From Chitinophagaceae bacterium (lineage in GTDB: Bacteria; Bacteroidota; Bacteroidia; Chitinophagales; UBA10324): a stretch of DNA of 64,000 bases. Location of the stretch: contig CANIPU010000007.1 in assembly GCA_947469485.1 (NCBI GenBank), forward strand, positions 1 through 64,000. Reading direction: 5' to 3'. Below are positions 54,849 to 62,847 of the stretch, piece by piece; the first letter of the stretch is position 1; every line of letters begins with the position of its first letter. The position numbers and the translations under genes were made by a program. The notes under the pieces are model-generated. The model had not been told where the DNA came from. It searched no databases and was given only the letters and a program-made list of their open reading frames with translations.

Positions 54849-56417
54849 ATGATTAACAAAATCTTCAAACTCTCCTTTTTAGCCCTGTTTTTTTCTTTTC
54901 AATTAGTTAATGGTCAACAAGCACCTCACAACTGGTTCCTGCTCGATCCAAACACTGATTCAAACAAAGGTACTGCTGCCAATGCATCTTATGACAAATT
55001 GCTTCAAGGAAAAACCGGAACTCAGGTTATTGTAGCTGTAATTGATGGTGGAGTTGATGTATCGCATCCTGATTTTGATGGAAGTATATGGACCAACGAA
55101 AAGGAAATAGCTGGAAACGGTATTGATGATGATAAAAACGGATATATTGATGATATTCATGGGTGGGATTTCATTGGAGGAAAGGACGGGACCGATGTAA
55201 ATCAGGATAATTATGAACTTACCCGCGTTTATCGTGATTTGAAAAAGAAATATGGTAACGGGGTTAACGGAGGCGACCAAAAAGAATATGAATACTTTTT
55301 GAAAATTCAATCTGAATTCAATGAAAAAATTGATGATGGAAAAAAAAATCTGGACTTCTTCACCAATTTGTGTAATTCAGTTGATGATATGGTAAAAGAT
55401 TTAGGGAAAAATCCATTTACATCTGAGGATTTGAAAAACTATAATCCAACAGATAATAAGTTGATGATGGCAAAAATATTTTTGAATGCTTATGCTCAGC
55501 AAACCGGAACTCAGGATTATCAAAGTGTGATTAATGAAATGAATGAAGGAAAGAAGCAATATGAAAGTATGGTCAACTATGGTTATAATCTTGATTTCGA
55601 CCCTAGAAATGTGGTTGGAGATAATTACTCCGATGTAAATGAGAAAGGATATGGAAACAATGAAGTAAAAGGGCCTGATGGATTACATGGAACTCATGTT
55701 TCAGGCATCATTGGTGCAGTTCGCAACAACAATTTGGGAATGGATGGAGTTGGAACTAATGTAAAAATTATGGCAATCCGTTGTGTTCCTGATGGTGATG
55801 AAAGAGATAAAGATGTTGCAAATGCCATTCGATATGCTGCTGATAATGGAGCAAAAATTATTAATATGAGTTTCGGAAAAAGTTTCGGCTATAATAAAAC
55901 TGCTGTTGATGAAGCTGTAAAATATGCTGTTTCAAAGGATGTTTTGATTGTTCATGCTGCTGGTAACGATGGAAAGAATAATGATAAGTCCGATAATTTC
56001 CCTAATGATAAATTTGATGATGGCTCAGGTTATGCAGCAACATGGATTGAGGTAGGAGCAAGTGGCCCTGATGGAAGCGCAGCACCATTTTCAAATTATG
56101 GAAAATCAGGGGTAGATATATTTTCTCCTGGTATGGAAATTTATTCAACCATTCCTGATGGAAAATACATAAATGAACAAGGTACCAGTATGGCATCTCC
56201 TGTTTGCGCAGGTGTAGCAGCAATTATTCGGTCTTATTTTCCGAACTTAACAGCAGTGCAGGTAAAGCAGGTATTACTATCATCAGTATACAAACCATCT
56301 GGAAAATTTATTTTACCTGGGTCTGATAAAAAGAAAACGAAGTATAGTAAAATTTGTGTGAGCGGCGGAATAGTAAATGCATACAAAGCTGTGCAGACTG
56401 CAATGAATATTAAATAG
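54849..56417 (+). CDS. S8 subtilisin-like serine protease, secreted (522 aa)
   Basis: Signal peptide at 1-22. Catalytic triad: Asp in VAVIDGGVDVSHPDFDG (about 61), His in GLHGTHVSGIIG (about 279), Ser in GTSMASPVCAGVAAII (about 445). An insertion of about 170 residues (about 100-270) lies between Asp and His, with charged Lys/Asp-rich helices; this layout is known in Bacteroidota S8 enzymes. No sorting domain is present, so it is probably periplasmic or otherwise anchored. Confidence 0.93.
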   Translation: MINKIFKLSFLALFFSFQLVNGQQAPHNWFLLDPNTDSNKGTAANASYDKLLQGKTGTQVIVAVIDGGVDVSHPDFDGSIWTNEKEIAGNGIDDDKNGYIDDIHGWDFIGGKDGTDVNQDNYELTRVYRDLKKKYGNGVNGGDQKEYEYFLKIQSEFNEKIDDGKKNLDFFTNLCNSVDDMVKDLGKNPFTSEDLKNYNPTDNKLMMAKIFLNAYAQQTGTQDYQSVINEMNEGKKQYESMVNYGYNLDFDPRNVVGDNYSDVNEKGYGNNEVKGPDGLHGTHVSGIIGAVRNNNLGMDGVGTNVKIMAIRCVPDGDERDKDVANAIRYAADNGAKIINMSFGKSFGYNKTAVDEAVKYAVSKDVLIVHAAGNDGKNNDKSDNFPNDKFDDGSGYAATWIEVGASGPDGSAAPFSNYGKSGVDIFSPGMEIYSTIPDGKYINEQGTSMASPVCAGVAAIIRSYFPNLTAVQVKQVLLSSVYKPSGKFILPGSDKKKTKYSKICVSGGIVNAYKAVQTAMNIK

Positions 56418-56427
56418 TAAAATTTTG

Positions 56428-56475
56428 AAGAACCAAGAATGAAGAGAATATTCTCTTCATTCTTGGTTCTTTTTA
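56428..56475. terminator. Bidirectional terminator: 22-bp palindrome without a spacer
   Basis: Arms 56428-56449 and 56450-56471 are perfectly complementary with no spacer, followed by a T-rich run. It separates the convergent S8 protease and DUF2179 genes and can serve both. Confidence 0.9.
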
Positions 56476-56478
56476 TTT

Positions 56479-57063
56479 TTACTTAATACCAAGCCACCTT
56501 CCAATATAAGTTGAGTTTGAACCATCGCGGAATACTCCTGCATTGGCAGCTTTTATATCTTCAATTGAATAGAAAGCCGACACATCATGCAGGCCAATCA
56601 GTTTAACAACCTCTTTAACATTTTTTCGTTTTACCACCATATAAATCATTTTTACAGGCCCCTTTGCACCATGAGCATCAACAATTGTAACTCCGTGTTT
56701 TGCTTCAACCAGCGCTTTTATTAATTCTGCAGAATGTTTATGAGTAATGATTCGGACAACCTGTAAACCAAGAGCAATTTTTCCTTCCACTACTAAACCT
56801 ATATATGTTCCTGCTGCAAAACCTCCTGCCCATCCTATATAACAGGCAAAGTTGTTCAGATTCTTCATCACCTGACTTACAACCACAATCCAGATTAGTA
56901 CTTCAAAGAATCCAAGAATAGGGGCGAGTTTTCGATACCCTTTGCCAACCATAAGGTTGCGCATTGTACCAAGGGTAACATCACATATCCGTGAAAAGAA
57001 TATCATTAAGGGTAATCCAATCCAACTGTAATAATCAAACCCCGCACTAATCTGCATTAACAT
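56479..57063 (-). CDS. DUF2179/DUF5698 membrane protein, UPF0316 family (194 aa)
   Basis: Three N-terminal membrane segments (WIGLPLMIFFSRICDVTLGTMRNLM, APILGFFEVLIWIVVVSQVM, CYIGWAGGFAAGTYIGLVVE; about 15-95) belong to DUF5698. A cytosolic DUF2179 domain follows (ALGLQVVRIITHKHSAELIKALVEAKHGVTIVDAHGAKGPVKMIYMVVKRK). Family function is unknown. The first Met at 57063 or the third codon at 57057 could be the start. Confidence 0.9.
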   Translation of the reverse strand: MLMQISAGFDYYSWIGLPLMIFFSRICDVTLGTMRNLMVGKGYRKLAPILGFFEVLIWIVVVSQVMKNLNNFACYIGWAGGFAAGTYIGLVVEGKIALGLQVVRIITHKHSAELIKALVEAKHGVTIVDAHGAKGPVKMIYMVVKRKNVKEVVKLIGLHDVSAFYSIEDIKAANAGVFRDGSNSTYIGRWLGIK

Positions 57064-57202
57064 TTTTTAAATAAATTATAAATGAAAATTTAAAGGTCAA
57101 AAATAGCCTTACTCAAACCCAACCAGTAATAAAAATTTGATTGGCCTTAACTAATTCTTGTTTATAGTTCAGCAAATAGTTCTTAAAAGAGCACAAAAAA
57201 AA

Positions 57203-57226
57203 ACCGCCCCGATGAATCGGGGCGGT
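57203..57226 (-). terminator. Terminator after the 64-aa cold-shock gene
   Basis: A GC-rich stem (57203-57212/57217-57226, ACCGCCCCGA with its complement). On the minus strand it is followed by a run of nine T. Confidence 0.92.
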
Positions 57227-57280
57227 GCAAGAATTTGGGTATTGTTCTTTATCTTCTTTTAAGAAGTTGAACGGTGTTAA

Positions 57281-57475
57281 TTAGTGTGCGAGTTCAACTC
57301 TAACAGCATTTAAACCTTTTTTACCTTTCTCAACATCAAAAACCACTTCGTCGCCTTCGCGAATGTCAGCTTTTAATCCTGATACATGAACGAAGATGTC
57401 TTCGCCTGTTTCTTGATCGCAAATAAATCCAAATCCTTTGGAGTTATTGAAGAACTTTACTTTTCCTTTTTTCAT
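57281..57475 (-). CDS. Cold-shock protein, CspA type (64 aa)
   Basis: A complete small cold-shock domain with RNP1 KGFGFI and RNP2 DIFVHVSGL. It acts as an RNA chaperone or antiterminator. The strong terminator and a long AT-rich leader (57476-57632) suggest an abundant single-gene transcript, as for other csp genes. Confidence 0.95.
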   Translation of the reverse strand: MKKGKVKFFNNSKGFGFICDQETGEDIFVHVSGLKADIREGDEVVFDVEKGKKGLNAVRVELAH

Positions 57476-57578
57476 TTAATTTACTTTAAAAATTATTTAA
57501 TGGTGCAAATGTAATCTTTAAAAGCTGAGTAACAACAATTATTTCAGTTTTCCTTTAATAGATAGTCAAAAACAACAA

Positions 57579-57610
57579 AAAAGCCGTTCTTTTTGAGAAG
57601 AACGGCTTTT
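57579..57610 (-). terminator. Terminator after the M13 peptidase gene
   Basis: A 13-bp stem (57579-57591/57598-57610, AAAAGCCGTTCTT with its complement), followed on the minus strand by T-rich sequence. Confidence 0.88.
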
Positions 57611-57632
57611 GCATTATTAAATATTTTGATAT

Positions 57633-59678
57633 TTACCAGATCGCAACACGCAAGCTATCCTCACGATACATTGCATCTCCCGCTTTAACATTAAACGCAG
57701 TAAAGAAATCAGCCATGTTAGTGATTGGCGCAATGCCACGAACCTGGGCAGGTGAGTGATAATCTGTTCTTAATCTTGAAATCAAGGCATCAGGACGAAT
57801 GTTGTTTCTCCAAACTCTTGTCCATGAAATAAAGAAACGCTGATCAGGCGTATAACCTTCCATTTTAGCTGTATCCTGACCTTCCTTTGTTTTTTTGAAA
57901 GCAGAAAAGGCAATCATGGCTCCACCTAAGTCAGCAATGTTTTCTCCCATGGTTAAATCAGGATTAACATGCATTGAATCCAACAAGGTATAAAGCAAGA
58001 ATTGATTTCCTAGTTTCTTTGCTTTTGAATCAAAGTTTGCTTTATCGTCAGTGCTCCACCACATTTTTAAGTTTCCGTCGCCATCATACTGGCAGCCCTG
58101 ATCATCAAAACCATGTGTGATTTCGTGGCAGATAACTGCGCCAATTCCACCATAGTTTATGGCATCATCAGCATTGGCATCAAAGAAAGGTGGTTGTAAA
58201 ATTCCGGCGGGGAAAACGATTTCGTTATTCGCAGGATTGTAATAAGCATTAACAGTTTGCGGACTCATTCCCCACTCAGTGCGGTCAACCGGTTTACCGA
58301 TTTTGTTAATCATGTAATTCCATCCCCATTCGTTTGAACGCAACACATTGGCTACATATGAACTACGGTCAATTGTAAGCGCTGAATAGTCGCGCCACTT
58401 ATCAGGGTAACCGATTTTGCGGGTTATTTTATCAAGCTTGGTAGTTGCTTTGGTTTTGGTGCTATCGTTCATCCAGGTATTTGATTGAATGCGCTCACGG
58501 AAAGTAGCTATCATGTTATCAATCATTTCGTTCATCCGCTTTTTAGCTTCAGGAGTGAAAGCAGTTTTTACATACTCTTCACCCAATGCTTCACCCATGT
58601 TGCCATCAATGTTATTCAACACCCGCTTCCAGCGAGGTTGCATGCTCTTGGTTCCGTTCAATGCTTTTCCGTAGAAATTAAAACTCTTCAATGCTAAAGA
58701 ATCGCTTAAGTAACGGGCATTAGTAATAATTACATTCCAAGCTAAATAATCTTTCCAAACATCCAATGGAGTTTTTTTCATTTGGGTTTCAACTAACTTA
58801 AAGAAAGCAGGCTGACCACAAATAATAGTATCAACTGTAATTCCTAACTCAGACAGATGACCTTTCCAGTCAATTGAAGGATTGAATTTTTGCAAATCAG
58901 CAACAGTCATTTTGTGATAAGTTGCATAAGGGTCGCGCATTTCAACCTGACTCATGCTTGCACCAGCAAGAGAAGTTTCGAAAGCCATAACCTTAGCAGC
59001 TTTAGCTTCTGCAGTTGCAGCATCACTTCCTCTTTCCATTAAAATTGAAGCAATTAATGCAACATACTGAGCGCGCAATTCCACGCTCTTTGGGTCGGTG
59101 CGGAAATAGTAATCTTTCTCAGGCATTCCTAAACCGCCTTGAGCAACAAACACAGCAATCTTACTGCTATTCATATCATCCTGACCAGCATATACTCCAT
59201 ATAAAGGACCAGAGCCGTTGCGCATTTCGTGCGCAATTACACTCATCATTCCTTTAATATCTTTTATGCCATCAATCATGGCCAACTCTTCTTTCAATGG
59301 TTCAATGCCTTGCTTGTTCAGACTAACTGAATCCATACCGGTGAAATAAAAGTCACCCACCTTCTGGCGATTGCTTCCTTTCTCGGTCTTTGTATCAGCA
59401 GCAGCTTCATCTAAAATTTTGTGCAATATTTCGTAACGCATTTTATCCACTTCGTTGAACGAACCCCAGCGAGCTTCGTCGCCCGGAATTGGATTGTTTT
59501 TCATCCATCCTCCATTTACATACTGGTAAAAGTCGGTACCGGGATGCATGGTTGTGTCGAAATCAGCCGCGATTAAAACCGGCTTCGCTGTTTCAGTTGG
59601 TTCGCCCTTGTTACCGCAGGCAGCAATGAATAAGGCAATAGCCAGCATGGGGAGAGTGGCTTTTAAAAATTTTTGCAT
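57633..59678 (-). CDS. M13-family (neprilysin-like) metallopeptidase, lipoprotein (681 aa)
   Basis: Signal peptide with lipobox (MQKFLKATLPMLAIALFIAAC). The peptidase M13 N-domain (about 40-425) and C-domain (about 475-680) are both present. VICHEITHGFDDQG gives the zinc-binding HExxH, and ENIADLGGAMIAFSAF supplies the third ligand (ExxxD). The C-terminal W is usual. It cleaves small peptides in the periplasm. By eye its codons are somewhat more GC-rich than those of its neighbours. Confidence 0.95.
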   Translation of the reverse strand: MQKFLKATLPMLAIALFIAACGNKGEPTETAKPVLIAADFDTTMHPGTDFYQYVNGGWMKNNPIPGDEARWGSFNEVDKMRYEILHKILDEAAADTKTEKGSNRQKVGDFYFTGMDSVSLNKQGIEPLKEELAMIDGIKDIKGMMSVIAHEMRNGSGPLYGVYAGQDDMNSSKIAVFVAQGGLGMPEKDYYFRTDPKSVELRAQYVALIASILMERGSDAATAEAKAAKVMAFETSLAGASMSQVEMRDPYATYHKMTVADLQKFNPSIDWKGHLSELGITVDTIICGQPAFFKLVETQMKKTPLDVWKDYLAWNVIITNARYLSDSLALKSFNFYGKALNGTKSMQPRWKRVLNNIDGNMGEALGEEYVKTAFTPEAKKRMNEMIDNMIATFRERIQSNTWMNDSTKTKATTKLDKITRKIGYPDKWRDYSALTIDRSSYVANVLRSNEWGWNYMINKIGKPVDRTEWGMSPQTVNAYYNPANNEIVFPAGILQPPFFDANADDAINYGGIGAVICHEITHGFDDQGCQYDGDGNLKMWWSTDDKANFDSKAKKLGNQFLLYTLLDSMHVNPDLTMGENIADLGGAMIAFSAFKKTKEGQDTAKMEGYTPDQRFFISWTRVWRNNIRPDALISRLRTDYHSPAQVRGIAPITNMADFFTAFNVKAGDAMYREDSLRVAIW

Positions 59679-59761
59679 TGTTTGTTTTGATTAATTTTTT
59701 AAGGGTGGCAAATGTAATAGGGAAATTTAATTTGAGATGATATACTGATACTTATACACAT

Positions 59762-60271
59762 TTAGGGCTTCACAAACAGTGCCTTCAATTCAGTGGCATC
59801 GTCTACCTTCATTCGGCCCGATAATATTAACCTCAACTGCCGGCGGCGCAAGGCACCATCATACAGTCGCTTTTCATCGTCAGTAACTGGGGTTATGCCT
59901 TCTACCTCAATGGGTTTGTTGGCTTTATCAATGGCAACAAAAGTGTAAAAGGCCTCGTGCGTTTTTATTTTAGTGAGGTCGGGCATGCTCTCGGCAAACA
60001 CTTCAATATATACTTCCATACTGGTTTTGAATGCACGCACCACTTTTGAGTGAATGGTTACAAGGTCGGCAAGCCGAATTGGATTTTGAAACGAGACATT
60101 ATCAACTGAGGCGGTTACAACAGTGGCATGTGTGTGCTTGGTGGCTGCAATGGCCGAACAAATATCCATCCAGTACAGAAGGCGGCCACCGTGCAGGTTG
60201 CCAAGAATATTGGTATCGTTCGGGTGAACGAGTTCGGTCATAACAGTAAGCGATTCGGATGGAGTTTTCAT
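59762..60271 (-). CDS. Acyl-CoA thioesterase, YciA/BFIT-type hotdog (169 aa)
   Basis: The ATG at 60271 (MKTPSESLTV) is chosen because residues upstream in the longer frame come from an inverted-repeat gap. The hotdog motif HPNDTNILGNLHGGRLLYWMDICSAIAATKHTHATVVTAS carries the catalytic Asn and Asp region of YciA/BACH-like thioesterases. It probably hydrolyses long or medium acyl-CoA. Confidence 0.9.
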   Translation of the reverse strand: MKTPSESLTVMTELVHPNDTNILGNLHGGRLLYWMDICSAIAATKHTHATVVTASVDNVSFQNPIRLADLVTIHSKVVRAFKTSMEVYIEVFAESMPDLTKIKTHEAFYTFVAIDKANKPIEVEGITPVTDDEKRLYDGALRRRQLRLILSGRMKVDDATELKALFVKP

Positions 60272-60319
60272 TTGTTCAATTATTTCGGTTGCAAATGTAG
60301 GGAGAAAAAAAATTGATAA

Positions 60320-60404
60320 TTGATAACGGAGAATTGATTGAAAGGGCAGAAAAAACAATTGAAATAGATTATTTCAATTTTCATTACCCACTTTCCATTA
60401 TCAA
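60320..60404. repeat. Long imperfect hairpin between divergent genes, MITE-like
   Basis: Outer arms TTGATAACGG (60320-60329) and CCATTATCAA (60395-60404) pair with one mismatch. An inner perfect 10-bp hairpin (60357-60366/60370-60379, loop GAT) lies inside. Such AT-rich foldback sequences between genes in Bacteroidota look like small non-autonomous elements. Genes start about 50 bases to the left and 35 bases to the right. Confidence 0.6.
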
Positions 60405-60438
60405 CTGCTTATTACATTCGCCATCGAAAATATTTTTA

Positions 60439-61404
60439 ATGATAATCATAACTGGTGCTGCAGGTTTTATTGGTTCATGCCTAGTGCGAGGATTAAATGA
60501 TGCAGGATTTTATAATCTTGGTTTGGTTGATGATTTTTCGTCGGACAGAAAGAAAGATAACTACTCAGGAAAAAAATTCCTGAACATCATTCAACGGTCA
60601 GAATTTATTGACTGGTTTGATTTACAGCATGACTCCATTGATTTTATTTTTCATTTAGGAGCAAGAACAAACACAGCTGAGTTCAATGTCAGGTTGCTGA
60701 ACGATTTGAACCTGGATTATTCGAAAGAAATTTTTATACGATGCGCGAAGTATCAAATTCCGGTTGTGTACGCATCAAGCGCAGCTACTTATGGAGCAGG
60801 TGAATTTGGATATGATGATGACCATTCAATCATTCCTTCATTGCAACCACTGAATCCATATGGAGTTTCGAAAAATGAATTTGATAAATGGGTGTTACAA
60901 CAAAATCAGTTACCACCCTTCTGGTGCGGCCTAAAATTTTTTAATGTGTATGGTCCGAATGAATATCACAAATCACGAATGGCGAGTGTTATTTTTCATG
61001 GATACAATCAGCTAAAGGAAGAAGATAAAATAAAACTCTTCCGTTCACACAAAACAGAATATAAGGACGGAATGCAGCAGCGCGATTTTATTTATGTGAA
61101 AGATGTGGTGGATGTTTTGCTCTGGTTTTTCAACGAACAAAAACACAACGGCATTTACAATCTCGGAACCGGCGAGGCACGAACTTTCATTGATTTAGCC
61201 AACAGTATTTTCACTGCGCAAAACATGAGACCCGAAATTGAATGGACAGATATTCCAACCGATATTCGTGACAAGTATCAATATTTTACTGAGGCAAAAA
61301 TGCAGAAACTCAGAAGCATAGGTTATTCAAAACCATTTACAACTTTGGAAGAAGGAGTGCAAGATTATGTGTTGAATTATCTGGAAGGGAAGAAAATCCG
61401 GTAA
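60439..61404 (+). CDS. hldD: ADP-L-glycero-D-manno-heptose-6-epimerase-type SDR enzyme (321 aa)
   Basis: The ATG at 60439 gives MIIITGAAGFIGSCL with the GxxGxxG NAD(P) motif right at the N-terminus; the longer frame upstream is the foldback gap. The catalytic YGVSKNEFD (YxxxK) and VVYASSAATYG (Ser/Thr) are present, as is GVSKNEFDKWV, typical of HldD. It makes the heptose precursor of lipopolysaccharide core. The MBOAT gene follows after 18 bases. Confidence 0.88.
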   Translation: MIIITGAAGFIGSCLVRGLNDAGFYNLGLVDDFSSDRKKDNYSGKKFLNIIQRSEFIDWFDLQHDSIDFIFHLGARTNTAEFNVRLLNDLNLDYSKEIFIRCAKYQIPVVYASSAATYGAGEFGYDDDHSIIPSLQPLNPYGVSKNEFDKWVLQQNQLPPFWCGLKFFNVYGPNEYHKSRMASVIFHGYNQLKEEDKIKLFRSHKTEYKDGMQQRDFIYVKDVVDVLLWFFNEQKHNGIYNLGTGEARTFIDLANSIFTAQNMRPEIEWTDIPTDIRDKYQYFTEAKMQKLRSIGYSKPFTTLEEGVQDYVLNYLEGKKIR

Positions 61405-61422
61405 TAAAAAAACAAACAGAAA

Positions 61423-62844
61423 TTGGTATTCAGCTCGAGTTTATTTCTGCTTTATTTCTTTCCTGTTTTTCTGATTGCGTATTTATTAACTCCTGTAAAG
61501 TTTAAGAATTACACCATACTTGTTGCAAGTGTTTTGTTTTATGCATGGGGTGCGCCGAAATTTATTTTCGTTTTGTTCGCAGTGTTGGTTGCTGATTATT
61601 TTCTTGGAAACAAAATTTATGAATCGGAGGGAAGAAAGAGAAAGCTTTACCTTATCATTTCAATTCTTATAAATGTTGGAATGCTGTTGTACTTCAAGTA
61701 TTCAAATTTTTTTGTAGAAAACCTGAATGATGTACTGCATCTGTTCAATATTGAAAATGTAAGCTGGACGAAGGTTGTTTTACCCATTGGTATTTCCTTT
61801 TTCACTTTTCAGGAAATGAGTTACACTATTGATATTTATCGGGGTGAGCACAAGCCGCTGAAAAAGTTTACCGATTACATGTTATTCATTTTTATGTTCT
61901 CGCACCTTATTGCAGGACCAATAGTTACTTATCACATTCTTGCCGATGATATTGTTGACCGCCGCCATCAACTCAACAACGATTACCGCTTGCTTGGTTT
62001 GTATCGTTTCATTATTGGTTTAGCTAAAAAAGTTTTGATAGCTAATGTGTTAGGTGAAGTGGCTGACGATGTTTTTAAACTACAACCTGCAGAAATAAAT
62101 TCAACAACTGCATGGCTTGGAATTACTGCTTATACTTTTCAACTGTATTTCGATTTCTCCGGCTATTCTGATATGGCAATCGGTATTGGTAAGTTTCTCG
62201 GATTCAACTTTCCTGAAAATTTTAACAGTCCATACATTTCACAAAGTATTACTGAATTCTGGAAGCGTTGGCACATGACACTCAGCAGCTGGATGAAAAA
62301 TTATTTGTACATCCCGCTCGGCGGAAATAAAGTTTCTGTTACAAGAATGTTTTTAAATCTCTGGATTGTTTTTCTCATCTCAGGTTTCTGGCATGGAGCC
62401 GAATGGACTTTAATCGTTTGGGGCGCCTATCACGGATTTTTTATTGTGCTAGATAAATTATTTCTGATTAAACTTTTAAAACAAATTGGGAAAATTCCGC
62501 GAACCATTTTCACTTTCATTGTTGCCATGGTTGGATGGGTATTTTTTCGTTCTTCAGATTTGTCGTATGCGATCGGTTTTATAAAAAAAATGTTTTTATT
62601 TCAGTTCAGTTATCCTGAAATTATTTATTCCAATCGTTTTGAGTTTACGATGGTACTTGCCATTATTTTTTCGTTCGCGGCATTATCTGGTAAAACTGCA
62701 CAATGGCAATGGAAAGGGTTAAATATTTCAAGCAGTAATTTCGTTTTAACTGGAAGAGTGATTCTTTCTATTTCGCTTTTCATACTTGCATTGGCAGATA
62801 TTACTTCATCGGGTTTTAATCCATTTATCTATTTCAGATTTTAA
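61423..62844 (+). CDS. MBOAT-family O-acyltransferase, AlgI-like (473 aa)
   Basis: The start is TTG at 61423; MVFSSSLFLLYFFPVFLIAYL is the normal AlgI N-terminus, which supports it. About ten membrane segments are visible. The catalytic histidine lies in SGFWHGAEWTLIVWGAYHGFF (about 323). The preceding SYTIDIYRGEHKPLKKFTDYMLFI segment is typical. It moves acyl (often acetyl) groups across the inner membrane onto a surface glycan with the AlgJ-type partner encoded next. Confidence 0.92.
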   Translation: MVFSSSLFLLYFFPVFLIAYLLTPVKFKNYTILVASVLFYAWGAPKFIFVLFAVLVADYFLGNKIYESEGRKRKLYLIISILINVGMLLYFKYSNFFVENLNDVLHLFNIENVSWTKVVLPIGISFFTFQEMSYTIDIYRGEHKPLKKFTDYMLFIFMFSHLIAGPIVTYHILADDIVDRRHQLNNDYRLLGLYRFIIGLAKKVLIANVLGEVADDVFKLQPAEINSTTAWLGITAYTFQLYFDFSGYSDMAIGIGKFLGFNFPENFNSPYISQSITEFWKRWHMTLSSWMKNYLYIPLGGNKVSVTRMFLNLWIVFLISGFWHGAEWTLIVWGAYHGFFIVLDKLFLIKLLKQIGKIPRTIFTFIVAMVGWVFFRSSDLSYAIGFIKKMFLFQFSYPEIIYSNRFEFTMVLAIIFSFAALSGKTAQWQWKGLNISSSNFVLTGRVILSISLFILALADITSSGFNPFIYFRF

Positions 62845-62847
62845 CCC

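Noticed and set aside
60313-60438. 42-codon N-terminal extension of the heptose epimerase
   Set aside because: It translates the foldback element; the Rossmann GxxGxxG motif begins right after the ATG at 60439.
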